Positions 45,380-54,681 of a stretch of 64,000 bases of DNA are shown one piece after another. The DNA is taken from NCBI RefSeq assembly GCF_900187945.1, contig NZ_FYEH01000011.1:78259-142258 (forward strand), given 5' to 3'. The notes under the pieces were generated by a model that saw only the letters and a list, made by a program, of their open reading frames with translations, ran no database searches and had not been told where the DNA came from. The position numbers were made by a program, and so were the translations under genes. The first letter of the stretch is position 1; every line of letters begins with the position of its first letter. Origin of the DNA: Arboricoccus pini (lineage in GTDB: Bacteria; Pseudomonadota; Alphaproteobacteria; Geminicoccales; Geminicoccaceae).

Positions 45380-46750
45380 ATGAAGCTCTTGCATGGGGCA
45401 CTGTTGACGGGCGCCTGCCTGTTACTGCCACAGGTCGCCGACGCACAAAGTGCCACCAATCTCGCTGTTCTCAAAGGGCTGGCACCGGTGACCAGCCTCT
45501 ATAAGACCTATGAAGGGCGGGCAGCCCTCTCGTCGAATTATACCGTGACGGGCGGCATCCAGACGGGTGCGATCCGCCAGCCAACGCTTCTCCCCTTCGC
45601 CGCGCAGCAACAGCAGGCGCTAAAGGATGCCTTCATCACCGATGGCGACCTTGCGGATCTGGCCGACGGACTGGGGACCACGCTTGGCAGCGCCTACCTT
45701 GCCCGCGCGCATTACAATGATCGGGACCACTTTACGAACGTGACACCCTCGGTGGCCGACCTGATCAGCTACACCGGCGCCACGACCGAATCCGATTCCA
45801 ATTCCGGCAAGTATTTCTTCGCCAATGGCACGACGAACGGAAAGTCGCCGGTGAGCGATGAGGCGCGCGCCATCCTGAGCGCCATCAGCGGTAAGCCCGA
45901 CATGTTCGGTGGCTCCTACGGCCATCCAGCTGGCACCCCCGGTGCTGGCGCCTACGGCAATTCCCGCCCCTTCCAGACCGAGAAGAGCATCCTTGCCATC
46001 GTCGGCAACGACTATTTCAACGCCCCGGCCGACAACACCGTCTATAACCAGGGCCCGATCATGGACCTGAGCAACAGCCCCTCATTCCCGAGCGGCCATA
46101 CGACCTATGGCTATACGGGCTCGATCCTGATGGCGATCCTGGTGCCCGAGCGCTATCAGGAGATGATCGCGCGGGGTGCCGAATACGGCAATGACCGGAT
46201 CCTCATGGGTGCCCATTACGCCATGGACATTCTGGGCGGCCGCACGCTGGCCACCTATGATCTGGCGCATCTCCTCGCCAATGATCCAGCCTATGTTGGC
46301 CGGACGTTCGAGGATGTTCCGCCGATTGCCGACTATCAGGCAGCGCTCAAGGCGGCGCGCGCCGATCTGACAGGCGTGCTGGAGGCCGCCTGCGGCAACA
46401 AGATCGCCGTCTGCGCCAAAGAGGATATCGGCCGGTTCAGCCAGTCCGCCATGAACGAGGCCTTTTATGCCTCGACCCAGAATTATGGCCTACCCGTCGT
46501 CTTTCCGCAGAATGCGAACGTGAAGGAGGATGTCGGCAAGCTCGCACCCGAGGCCGGCTATCTGCTGACGGCCGCGTTCCCCGCTCTGACGCTGGAAGAG
46601 GCCGACCGCATTCTGACCGAGACTGAAGGGCAAGGCGGCGGCTTCCTCGATAACGGCTCGGCCTTTGGCGTCTATTCCAGACTCAATCTCTATGCCGCGG
46701 GCGCCGAGGCCAGCTCGCTGGCGGCCAGCAAGGCTGCAACGCCCCAATGA
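45380..46750 (+). CDS. Secreted PAP2-family acid phosphatase
   Basis: This 456-aa protein has a signal peptide (about 1-22, LTGACLLLPQVADA). The vanadate/PAP2 site is visible as SFPSGHTTYG (about 235-244) and DRILMGAHYAMD (R-x5-H-x3-D). The usual KxxxxxxRP motif is only partly kept (NSRPFQTEK; the Lys seven places before the Arg is Ala). It is twice the size of PhoN-type phosphatases, with long N- and C-terminal additions, as in some proteobacterial PAP2 proteins. Ribosome site AGGGGAG. The substrate is unknown. Confidence 0.85.
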   Translation: MKLLHGALLTGACLLLPQVADAQSATNLAVLKGLAPVTSLYKTYEGRAALSSNYTVTGGIQTGAIRQPTLLPFAAQQQQALKDAFITDGDLADLADGLGTTLGSAYLARAHYNDRDHFTNVTPSVADLISYTGATTESDSNSGKYFFANGTTNGKSPVSDEARAILSAISGKPDMFGGSYGHPAGTPGAGAYGNSRPFQTEKSILAIVGNDYFNAPADNTVYNQGPIMDLSNSPSFPSGHTTYGYTGSILMAILVPERYQEMIARGAEYGNDRILMGAHYAMDILGGRTLATYDLAHLLANDPAYVGRTFEDVPPIADYQAALKAARADLTGVLEAACGNKIAVCAKEDIGRFSQSAMNEAFYASTQNYGLPVVFPQNANVKEDVGKLAPEAGYLLTAAFPALTLEEADRILTETEGQGGGFLDNGSAFGVYSRLNLYAAGAEASSLAASKAATPQ

Positions 46751-46820
46751 TCTGACCGCCGCGTTCTGGGCTACCCCAACGCTTGCGCGGCGAATGGCGT
46801 CGCTAGCCAACGGCGCAACC

Positions 46821-48140
46821 TCAGGCGAGGAGACGGTCCAACCTGTCACGCAGCCGGAACCATTCGCCGACCACGGGTAGGAACCACGGCCGGCCTGCAT
46901 AGAACGGCAGGGTTGGGAAACGCTCGCGATTGAGCGCGAAGGGCGCGTTGCCGGCCTTGGACGCCAGAAGGGCCGCCTGATGACCGAGCCAACTCATCAT
47001 GGCGACGCCCGAGCCCTGACATCCGGCCGCGTAATGAATGCCGTCATGCACGCCCACATGCGGCAGTCCGTCCAGGGTAAAGGTGACATTGCCGCTCCAG
47101 GCGTGCGTCAGCCGGACGTTCTTGAGCACCGGCAAGGCCTCGGTCATCGTTCGATGCAGGACGGGTGCCGCCTCCCTTGGAGTCGTGCCAAGGCGAAAGC
47201 TGGCGCGGCCGCCCCAGAGAATACGCTGTCCGTCAGGGCTGGGGCGAAAATAATTGAGCACGCGCTTGGTGTCCGAGACCGTGCGCAGCTTGGGAAAGAT
47301 CGACCGGACCCGTTCGCGACCCAGCGGCTCGGTCGCAATGATATAGCTTGTCACGGGTACGAGTCGTCGGGTCAGCCAGGGCAGGGCACCGCTGCCGGTA
47401 GCAGGCTTGGCATAGCCGTTGACCGTGACGATGACCCCGCTGGCGCGTATTTGGCCTTTGTCGGTTCGCACCTTGAAGCCGGATCCCTCCTGGTCGATTG
47501 CCTGCACGCGGACCCGATCGACCAGGAGGGCGCCCGCACGCTCGGCAGCGGCGGCAAGGCCACGGGCATATTTGCCCGGGTGAAGCGAGCCCGTTGCCTC
47601 CTTCACGAGGCCGCCATGATAATGATCGGTGACGAACTCCTCATGCTGACGCTCGCGCGGGACGAGCCGCACGGACGCGCCGGTCAGAGCCGCCAGCGTC
47701 TCGGCCTTCTTGGCAAGGGCGCGGTAATGGGCGGGCGTCCAGGCACAAAGAAACGCGCCGCAGCGTACATAGTCGCAGGCGATCTTCTCCCGCTCGATCA
47801 GTTCCTCGATGAAGGGAAAGGCGGCGCTGGCGGCGGCAGCCATGTCTTCCGCCTTTTCCTTCCCCACGTGGCCAGCCAGCTTGTCGAGAGGGACCTTGAG
47901 GCCGCCAGACACCATGCCGCCATTGCGCGAGCTCGCGCCCCAGCCAATGCGTTCGGCGTCCAGCACGGTGACCTCATGCCCGAGCCGACGAAAGGTGAGG
48001 GCGGCCGACAGACCCGCATAACCGCCACCGACGACGACGACCTCGCTCGAGGGCGGCAGCACGCTGTCACGAAAGCCTGGTTCGGCCGCTTCCCACCAAT
48101 AGGGTGCCAGCTTGAAATCGGATGCGAGCGGCTCTGCCAC
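46821..48140 (-). CDS. FAD-dependent amine oxidoreductase (PuuB/DadA family)
   Basis: This 439-aa flavoenzyme has the dinucleotide loop VVVGGGYAGLSAALTF, WGASSRNGGMVSGGLK, IVTVNGYAKPATGS and the C-terminal DGLPHVGVHDGIHYAAGCQG. These are shared by gamma-glutamylputrescine oxidase (PuuB) and related DAO-type amine oxidases. No other polyamine gene is nearby, so the substrate is open. Confidence 0.88.
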   Translation of the reverse strand: MAEPLASDFKLAPYWWEAAEPGFRDSVLPPSSEVVVVGGGYAGLSAALTFRRLGHEVTVLDAERIGWGASSRNGGMVSGGLKVPLDKLAGHVGKEKAEDMAAAASAAFPFIEELIEREKIACDYVRCGAFLCAWTPAHYRALAKKAETLAALTGASVRLVPRERQHEEFVTDHYHGGLVKEATGSLHPGKYARGLAAAAERAGALLVDRVRVQAIDQEGSGFKVRTDKGQIRASGVIVTVNGYAKPATGSGALPWLTRRLVPVTSYIIATEPLGRERVRSIFPKLRTVSDTKRVLNYFRPSPDGQRILWGGRASFRLGTTPREAAPVLHRTMTEALPVLKNVRLTHAWSGNVTFTLDGLPHVGVHDGIHYAAGCQGSGVAMMSWLGHQAALLASKAGNAPFALNRERFPTLPFYAGRPWFLPVVGEWFRLRDRLDRLLA

Positions 48141-48252
48141 GCGGTCACCTCAACGGAAAAAAAGCGCCGCCATCCTGGCGACGCCCTATCCCTACGCGGC
48201 AATCCCACCTCGCGTCAGCAGCCTTTTTTCGCTGGCTGCCGACGCAGGACGA

Positions 48253-48672
48253 TCAGACAAGGGGGCCCATGGGTCGGCCATAATAGTCATCGATGCCGCG
48301 ACCATATGCGGGATCCGCCCAATTCGCCTCGGTATCGTCATCATAGGCGGGAGCACCCTCCAGGCGGTCCTTGTCGAGATTGACCACATAACCGCCCAGG
48401 CGCTGATCGTAGCTCAGCATCGACCAGGGCAAAGGATGATATTTCTTTCCCATACCGAGGAAGCCGCCGAACGACATCACCGCATAGGCGACATTGCCCT
48501 TGGTTTTATCCAGCATCACCTCATGGATCGATCCCAGACTCTCGCCCTGCCGGTTATAGATCGAAGTTCCCTCGACCTTGCTGGCAGCAATCAGGCCATC
48601 GCCGATATTGTCGGCAAGATGTCCCGAGGAATTCAAAAGCGTGGTATCAGTCGAATCTGTAAATTCAGACAT
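48253..48672 (-). CDS. PRC-barrel domain protein
   Basis: This 139-aa soluble protein has one PRC-barrel-like domain at about 25-105: TSIYNRQGESLGSIHEVMLD, then KTKGNVAYAVMSFGGFLGMG and YHPLPWSMLSYDQRLGGYVV. It ends in an acidic, Tyr/Gly-rich tail. Small alphaproteobacterial PRC proteins are common and poorly understood, and are sometimes stress-linked. It is single, with its promoter in the AT-richer region toward 48720. Confidence 0.85.
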   Translation of the reverse strand: MSEFTDSTDTTLLNSSGHLADNIGDGLIAASKVEGTSIYNRQGESLGSIHEVMLDKTKGNVAYAVMSFGGFLGMGKKYHPLPWSMLSYDQRLGGYVVNLDKDRLEGAPAYDDDTEANWADPAYGRGIDDYYGRPMGPLV

Positions 48673-48786
48673 TTTGCGGCCCTATTCATTGGTTGTGCAA
48701 ATACAAACCAAATATATGGGCAATCGCTCCATCACGATTTCGTTTATCGTTGGGTCAGATAATCTGGTCTTCGAGGAACGGGACAG

Positions 48787-48819
48787 CCGGCCCCGGGCGG
48801 CGCCAACGCCCGGGGCCGG
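48787..48819. terminator. Long perfect G+C hairpin
   Basis: CCGGCCCCGGGCG-GCGCCAA-CGCCCGGGGCCGG: a 13-bp perfect stem with a 7-base loop, 36 bp beyond the stop of the epimerase gene on the minus strand. There is no T-run, but the position and stability suggest it ends that transcript before the PRC-barrel gene promoter. Confidence 0.55.
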
Positions 48820-48854
48820 AGCCTATGCGGACAGGTGCCCTTGCATCACGTCGC

Positions 48855-49748
48855 TTACCTGAAGAGGCCGGCGCCACCACGCTTATGCGCCTCGTGCGCC
48901 GATTTCAGATGGACCTCGGTGAAAGCCTTGGCGTGCTTGGCCAAGTCGTAGCCGTCTTCCCAGAGATTGCGCCAGATGCCGAGAATCCCCTCGAGCGGCT
49001 GGCCGACAACGGTGGAGGAGAAGGACTCGAACGTGATGGGCCCCTCATAGCCCGCGCGCACCAGCGCCTTGAAGGCACGGGCCAGGTCGATCGTGCCCGT
49101 GCCCATGTAGCCGCGATTGGAATCGCCGGTGTGAAAATAGCCGATATAGGGGCCGGCCTCCAGGATTGCCGCCTCCATGTCGGCTTCCTCGATATTCATG
49201 TGATAGACGTCCAGATGCACCTTGATATTCGGCGCGCCGATTTTCTTGCACATGTCGACGCCCTGGGCCGCCGTGTTGAGGACGTTCGTCTCATAGCGGT
49301 TGACGACCTCGAGACCCAAAGTGATGTTGCTCTTGGCTGCTTCCTCGGCGACGCGACGGAGCACGTCGAACGAGCCTTCCACTCCGGCTTGCGTCGGCGG
49401 CTGGAAATACTTGCCGAAGGCCGAATAGATGATGCCGCAAATGTGGCTGCCATTCAGGTCGCGAGCAATCGAGACGACGTCGCGCAACCGGGCCTCGCCC
49501 CGCTTGAGCTTCTCCGGATCACCGCTCGAGATGTCGGTCGATTCGTCGAGGCCGAGCGAAAAGGTGATACCGATGCCGTTTTTCTCGAGCTGCTTGGCGG
49601 TGAAGTCGACGTCAATCGAACCCGGATCCAGGGCCGGCACCTCGATCAGGTCGAAACCGAGTTCGGCCGTCTGAGAGACCGCGCGCACGCATTCGTCGTG
49701 CGACCATCCCGCCACCCAGACGTTGGCGTGCAAACCAAGTTTATTCAT
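48855..49748 (-). CDS. Sugar phosphate isomerase/epimerase (D-tagatose/D-psicose 3-epimerase family)
   Basis: This 297-aa TIM-barrel enzyme has GLHANVWVAGWSHDE at the N-terminus. Metal/active-site residues are in LGLEVVNRYETNVLNTAAQG (Glu), VHLDVYHMNIEEADM (Asp, His), GYFHTGDSNRGYMGTG (His) and GPITFESFSS (Glu). This pattern fits the ketose 3-epimerases. ATG 49748 was chosen over longer in-frame starts because the extra residues are not protein-like. The exact sugar is unknown and no sugar transport gene adjoins it. Confidence 0.87.
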   Translation of the reverse strand: MNKLGLHANVWVAGWSHDECVRAVSQTAELGFDLIEVPALDPGSIDVDFTAKQLEKNGIGITFSLGLDESTDISSGDPEKLKRGEARLRDVVSIARDLNGSHICGIIYSAFGKYFQPPTQAGVEGSFDVLRRVAEEAAKSNITLGLEVVNRYETNVLNTAAQGVDMCKKIGAPNIKVHLDVYHMNIEEADMEAAILEAGPYIGYFHTGDSNRGYMGTGTIDLARAFKALVRAGYEGPITFESFSSTVVGQPLEGILGIWRNLWEDGYDLAKHAKAFTEVHLKSAHEAHKRGGAGLFR

Positions 49749-50301
49749 TGCTATGTCCAGCTCGATTGCCAAGGGAAGTGAAAAGGCTCCGCAGGCCGGG
49801 AACGTCGCCCGGGCTCGCCAGCGCCGCCCGCATGAGGGCAAAGCGGGCCGGCTGGAGAGCAGAGTCGCTGCGGTCGCTCGCCGCTAAGGGCGAAAGCCGC
49901 GGCAGCTCCTTGCTCACAGGCGCGCCGCGGCGGGCCATCGGTCCGTGACACCATCGCGCGCGTGCAGGACAGTCCTGTCGTCAAGCCCCTGATCCATCAT
50001 GCAGGCGTCTCGGCATCGCTGCCGGACCCTGTCTTAATCATTTACCTAAAACGTTCTATGCGAGGCCTCCAGTGCCCCGCAAGATTTTTCTCGCAACCGA
50101 GCGATGATCCTCACGCAACCGCCCGATCCCCGCGACGCGATTCGATCTCAGGCCGACTAGGCGATCGGCTCGAGACCGCCGAGGATCAACGGCGGGGGAC
50201 GCATCGTCCAGGAAATATATGGATAAGGTGTCTTATGACAATTCATTTACCGAAAGACCAGCACCTGACGACACCGTGAGCGCCTGTCGGCGGCTATGCC
50301 A
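49749..50301. other. Gene-poor stretch of about 550 bp
   Basis: No convincing gene. It should carry the promoter of the epimerase gene. A 14-codon frame at 50235-50279 begins MTIHLPKD, like the N-terminus of ParD-type antitoxins, then stops; it may be a remnant. A region at about 49866-49905 contains GCCGCTAAGG, also present inverted in the hairpin at about 19935-19952. Confidence 0.35.
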
Positions 50302-50547
50302 TCATCCGCCGGCACCCGGGCGCTGGCCGTGCTCCAGGGGGCGACGATCGTGCGTCCATCGGCTGGCGCAACGACAGAGTAAAATCGCCGAAAAAACGAC
50401 GATATGGAGGAGGACGAGAACCGCGCCTACGGCCATCAGCAGCATGCCGCACAGCCAGAGCAGCCCATCTTCGACATATCGCCCGATACGCATGGCCAAC
50501 GGGCCGGCGACCGATCGGAGACGCACGAAACATCCTTGAGCGATCAT
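50302..50547 (-). CDS. Putative small membrane protein, 81 aa
   Basis: Not a recognised family. From ATG 50547 (GAGG about eight bases upstream) the protein has one long hydrophobic helix or hairpin (LLWLCGMLLMAVGAVLVLL, then HIVVFSAILLC) between basic ends and finishes in a hydrophilic tail. The frame is open further upstream, but those residues are not membrane-protein-like. Expression is unproven. Confidence 0.4.
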   Translation of the reverse strand: MIAQGCFVRLRSVAGPLAMRIGRYVEDGLLWLCGMLLMAVGAVLVLLHIVVFSAILLCRCASRWTHDRRPLEHGQRPGAGG

Positions 50548-50925
50548 GATCCGACCTCTTTTCGACGATTGTAAGTCAGCACGGTTCAGGCCGTTTGGCG
50601 CACGGCGGGCCGATGCTGCCAGACTCACCCGGCCCCGTCGCGCAAGTCTGGCCCTGATCTCTTGCCCTCACCGATATCATCGAATGCCGAATTCGCGGCT
50701 CCAGCGCCGTTCACTAGTACATGTGATCATAGCATCGCTTTCGAAAATTGACTTAGGTAGAAGTTCCGATCGACCAACTAAAAGACTGGCGACAGAACCG
50801 CACGGTGTTCGACGTTCCCTGGCGGGGCAGATTACCTTCAGAGGGCGCGGCCGCCATCAGGGTGCTTCACCACTACGAGCAGGCCCGCCCGACATCGGTT
50901 ATCTGACGGCGGATCGATCCGGCCT
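50548..50925. other. Gene-free stretch of about 380 bp
   Basis: A 44-codon plus-strand frame is open at 50772-50906 but has no start codon or ribosome site near its beginning. Local composition is less G+C-rich around 50720-50790. It is bounded by the 3' end of the creatininase-family gene and the 5' end of the small membrane protein gene. Confidence 0.35.
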
Positions 50926-51627
50926 TCAATTCCAGGGACCCTCGAGCAAATCCCGGGTTTCCTGCACCGCTATTTGCCATATCGCCAGCATATGGGCATC
51001 GTCGCGCTCGTAATAGCCGCCATAATTGCCGTCGCCCAGAAGCTCCCGCACGGCCGGCGGCCCGAGCATGCGCAGCCGGTCCAGGTCGACCATGGGCTTG
51101 CGCTCAGCGGGCTGCACGACGTCCTGCAGCCGGGTCCAGGGAAAATTCTCCATCCACGACGCGTGGCTGGCGACGGCATCGACCTCCCGGACCGCCGCCA
51201 TCGTTCGCGGTGCGCTCCACCAATTGTGGAACTTGATTGTCATTTCCGGTCGGCGGGCCTGCCAGTCGGTGGCGATCGCCTGGGCCGGCTGGTTGCCGCC
51301 ATGGCCATTAACGATGAAGATCCGGCGGAAACCATGCCCGGCGAGTGAATCCAGAATGTCCATGAGGACGCGGCCATAGGTCTCCACTTTGAGGCTGATC
51401 GTGCCGGGAAAAGCGAGGAAATAGGGCGTGATGCCGAAGGGCATGACCGGAAGGACGGGAATTCCAAGCGGCTCGGCCGCTTCCAGGGCCACCTTCTCGG
51501 CCAGGATCGAATCGGTCGAGAGGCTCAGATGCGCATGCTGCTCGGTGCTGCCGATGGGGAGCACGATGCAATCGTCGCCCGCGAGATAGGCCTCGACCTG
51601 GCGCCAGTTCATTTGCGCGATTTGCAA
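50926..51627 (-). CDS. Creatininase-family metal-dependent hydrolase
   Basis: This 233-aa protein has the creatininase fold. Metal ligands are in PIGSTEQHAHLSLSTD (Glu 29, His 31, Asp 39), VNGHGGNQPAQ is the glycine-rich His loop, and SHASWMENFPWTR carries the late acidic residue. The family includes creatinine amidohydrolase, mycofactocin MftE and a formamidopyrimidine hydrolase, so the name does not fix the substrate. It stands alone. Soxes at 24839-29837 would use sarcosine from creatine, but creatinase itself is not seen. Confidence 0.85.
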   Translation of the reverse strand: MQIAQMNWRQVEAYLAGDDCIVLPIGSTEQHAHLSLSTDSILAEKVALEAAEPLGIPVLPVMPFGITPYFLAFPGTISLKVETYGRVLMDILDSLAGHGFRRIFIVNGHGGNQPAQAIATDWQARRPEMTIKFHNWWSAPRTMAAVREVDAVASHASWMENFPWTRLQDVVQPAERKPMVDLDRLRMLGPPAVRELLGDGNYGGYYERDDAHMLAIWQIAVQETRDLLEGPWN

Positions 51628-52152
51628 GGACGTGCCTTTCCTCGGTCAAAAGGGTGTCCCGATCTAGGCCGGCTGGCCCCGGGGCCGCAAGATGGCATGC
51701 CGGGTATCGCCACCCCTCATGATCTGTCGTCGTGCCCGCCGAGGCGCGACCGACCGGGATTTCCCGGCAGCTTTCACACCATGCACCCAAACTTAAAGGC
51801 GCTTTTACGGCGCACGCGATCGCCTACAGGGCGATATTCGCCAAGATATTGAAAATATTCGGCCCGACGGCGCCCCGTGTTCCGGGCCTAGAGGATCACC
51901 ACCGGCCCCCTCTTCCAAATCGAATGCAGCGGCTTTCTTGTCCGCAGCCTGGCGGATCGGCCCTGTCGCATGGTCAAGCCGCAAGAAACTGATCGAATCA
52001 AAGTCGATACTTGCCCAATTTAGGATTTTCCTGGTCATCCGAAAGGCATATCGTCGAAATCCCTTCTTATAGACTTGGCGTCGCATTGGTGACGACCTAG
52101 GCTTCCGCCTGGCGGGAGCACGCGGGCTCCCTGACGGAAGGAAGCTTTTGGG
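51628..52152. other. Intergenic region of about 525 bp upstream of the dipeptide ABC operon
   Basis: No gene is seen. The part near 51820-51880 and 52000-52090 is AT-richer than its neighbours and probably contains the promoter for the operon that starts at 52153; the ribosome site GGAAGGA lies nine bases before that ATG. I cannot place -35/-10 boxes with confidence. Confidence 0.4.
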
Positions 52153-53727
52153 ATGCGGTATCGTTGGAGCGCGCTTATTGCCCTTGTGGCGGCCATGCAT
52201 GTCGGGACGGCGGCGGCCGTCGAGCGCGGCGGGGTGATGACCTTCGGTCGCTACGCCGACAGCCTGTTCCTCGATCCGGCGTCGACCGAGGTGAACGTCG
52301 ACATCTGGATTCTCTCAAACCTCTACGACACCCTCATCCTGCCCTCGGATGACGGCAAGGGCCTGCAACCGGGCCTGGCCACCAGCTGGAGCTTCAGCGG
52401 CGACAACAAGACGCTGACCTTGAAGCTGCGTGACGGCATCAAATTCTCCGATGGATCGCCGATCACCAGCGCCGATGCCAAATGGTCGCTCGATCGCACA
52501 CGCAATCCCGACACTGGTGCCTGGGCCTCGCTCTACGAATCGATCGATTCGATCGCCGCCCCCGATCCCTCGACCGTCGTCATCAACCTCAAGCACCCGG
52601 ACCCCGCCCTCCTTCCCGTCCTGACGGCCTTTGCCAGCGCCGTCATGCCGAGCAAGCTGATCGAGGCCACGGCCGGGGCGACGCTGGCCGACAAGGTCAA
52701 GGCCTTCGCCGAGCATCCGGTCGGCTCCGGGCCGTTCAAGCTGCAATCTTGGAAGCACGACGCCGAGATGAAGCTCGTGCCCAACCCCTATTATTGGCGC
52801 ATGGGTGAGGACGGCAAGCCGCTGCCCTATCTGGACGGCGTCACGTTCGAGGTCATTCCCGACGACGCCACGCGCATCCTCAGGCTGAAGTCCGGCGAGC
52901 TCGATGCCTCGGAATTCATCCCTTATGCACGCGTCGAGGAGCTGAAGAACGATTCCTCGCTCAACATGGAGCTCTTCCCCTCGACCCGCATCGAGTATGT
53001 GGCCTTGAACGTACGCCCCGAGCTGGACGGCAAGCCAAATCCACTCGCCAACCCCAAGCTCCGCGAGGCCTTGAACTACGCGACCGACAAGGATGCGATC
53101 GTCGGCATCGTCACGCACGGCGTCGGCACGCCGATGACATCCTTCATGTCGACGGCCACGCCTTTGCATGTGGGCGACAAGCCGCTCTACCCGGTCGATG
53201 TCGACAAGGCCAAGCAGATCATGCACGAGGCCGGGCTCGACAAGGGCGTGAAAGTGACGCTCATGACGCTGGCCGGCAATGAGGACGAGGTCGGCATCGC
53301 CACGGCGCTGCAGCAGATGTGGAAGGAGATCGGCGTCGATCTCGAAATCCAGCAGATCGACAACGCCACCCGGACCGCCGCCTATCGCGCCGGGACCTTC
53401 CCCTCACGCCTCAGCCTTTGGACCGACGACATCGCCGATCCCAGCGAGATCACCTCCTGGGCTCTCTATTATCCGGCCGTCCAGTCGTTCCACACCGGCT
53501 GGAAGAACGACAAGGCGGTTGAGATCTTCCAGGCCTCGCAAAAGGAGATGGACCCGGCCAAGCGCCAGGAGGAGTACAAGCAGCTCCAGGAGATCTTCAA
53601 CAGCGAGGGTCCGACCGTTCCCCTCTACGAGACCCCCTATCCGGTGGCCCTGGCAAAGAGGGTGCAGGGGTTCAACCAGCTGCCGCTGGGCAATAATCTC
53701 TTCGCCCAGGCGTGGCTCAAGAAATAG
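52153..53727 (+). CDS. Dipeptide/oligopeptide-type ABC binding protein (SBP family 5)
   Basis: This 524-aa periplasmic protein has a short signal peptide (WSALIALVAAMHVGTAAAVE) and the SBP_bac_5 pattern: FGRYADSLFLDPASTE, GLATSWSFSGDNKTLTLKLR, FSDGSPITSADAKWSLDRTR, VGSGPFKLQSW and the C-terminal NSEGPTVPLYETPYPVAL. Such proteins bind peptides, nickel or sugars. First gene of a full five-gene importer. Confidence 0.93.
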   Translation: MRYRWSALIALVAAMHVGTAAAVERGGVMTFGRYADSLFLDPASTEVNVDIWILSNLYDTLILPSDDGKGLQPGLATSWSFSGDNKTLTLKLRDGIKFSDGSPITSADAKWSLDRTRNPDTGAWASLYESIDSIAAPDPSTVVINLKHPDPALLPVLTAFASAVMPSKLIEATAGATLADKVKAFAEHPVGSGPFKLQSWKHDAEMKLVPNPYYWRMGEDGKPLPYLDGVTFEVIPDDATRILRLKSGELDASEFIPYARVEELKNDSSLNMELFPSTRIEYVALNVRPELDGKPNPLANPKLREALNYATDKDAIVGIVTHGVGTPMTSFMSTATPLHVGDKPLYPVDVDKAKQIMHEAGLDKGVKVTLMTLAGNEDEVGIATALQQMWKEIGVDLEIQQIDNATRTAAYRAGTFPSRLSLWTDDIADPSEITSWALYYPAVQSFHTGWKNDKAVEIFQASQKEMDPAKRQEEYKQLQEIFNSEGPTVPLYETPYPVALAKRVQGFNQLPLGNNLFAQAWLKK

Positions 53728-53742
53728 CTCAGAGCAGTCGCC

Positions 53743-54681
53743 ATGCTGAGTATCGGCTACGTCCTCAAGCGCCTGCTGCAGATCATCCCGACCCTCGTCT
53801 TCATCGTCGTCGTCACCTTCCTGATCGTCCGGCTGCTGCCGGGCGATCCGGCCAGCGCCATCCTGGGCGACAAGGCGACCGACGCCGAGGTCGCGCGCCT
53901 CCATGCCGAGATGGGTCTGGATCGGCCGCTTATCGTCCAGTTCGGCAACTTCGCGCTTCGGGTCGTTCAGGGCGATCTTGGCACCTCGACCGCCGTCAAG
54001 CTGCCGGTCGGCCGTATCGTGCTCGACCGGCTGCCGGCCACCTTGCTGCTCACCGTCATGGCGGCTTTCCTGGCACTGCTCCTGGCCGTACCCCTGGCCT
54101 TCGTCGCCGCGCTCCGACAAGGACGACTGGGTGACACGGTCATCCAGGGCTGCTTCCAGGTCGGCTTGTCGATGCCCGTCTTCTATGTCGGGCTCATCCT
54201 CCTCACCGTCTTCGCGGCGGGCCTGCGCTGGTTTCCGGTGGGCGGTTATGGCGACACCTATCTCCTTCACCTCTATCATCTCTTCCTGCCAGCCCTGACG
54301 CTGGCGCTCAGCCTCGCAGCCGTCCTTATGCGCAATCTCCGCACCGCCATCCTGGATGCGCTGACGGCGGACTATGCCGATTTCGCCCGCGCCAAGGGTC
54401 TGCCTACCAGGGTCGTCCTCTTTCGCCACGTGCTGCGCAACGCGCTGATCTCGACCGTCACTTTGTTTGGCCTCAATATCGGCACGCTTCTGGGCGGAGC
54501 CGTCATCACCGAGACGGTCTTTGCCATCCCTGGTGCGGGCCGCCTCATGATCGACAGCATCTATGCCCGTGACTACCCGACGATCCAGGGCCTGACCCTC
54601 GTCCTCGCGGTCCTGGTGTCGGTAGCTTTCCTCCTCACCGACCTCGTCCAGGCCTCGCTCGATCCGAGGGTGGCTCAATGA
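53743..54681 (+). CDS. dppB: Dipeptide-type ABC permease (DppB-like)
   Basis: This 312-aa permease opens LKRLLQIIPTLVFIVVVTF and has LLPGDPA, the DppB hallmark, and the EAA loop DFARAKGLPTRVVLFRHVLR (A-x-G-L) before the last helices. Six membrane helices are expected. It overlaps the next permease by ATGA. Part of the 52153-57555 operon. Confidence 0.95.
   Translation: MLSIGYVLKRLLQIIPTLVFIVVVTFLIVRLLPGDPASAILGDKATDAEVARLHAEMGLDRPLIVQFGNFALRVVQGDLGTSTAVKLPVGRIVLDRLPATLLLTVMAAFLALLLAVPLAFVAALRQGRLGDTVIQGCFQVGLSMPVFYVGLILLTVFAAGLRWFPVGGYGDTYLLHLYHLFLPALTLALSLAAVLMRNLRTAILDALTADYADFARAKGLPTRVVLFRHVLRNALISTVTLFGLNIGTLLGGAVITETVFAIPGAGRLMIDSIYARDYPTIQGLTLVLAVLVSVAFLLTDLVQASLDPRVAQ

Noticed and set aside
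50772..50906. 44-codon protein-like frame in the gap before the creatininase-family gene
   Set aside because: Preceded directly by a TAG and lacking a start codon; could be a gene fragment but nothing supports it beyond composition.
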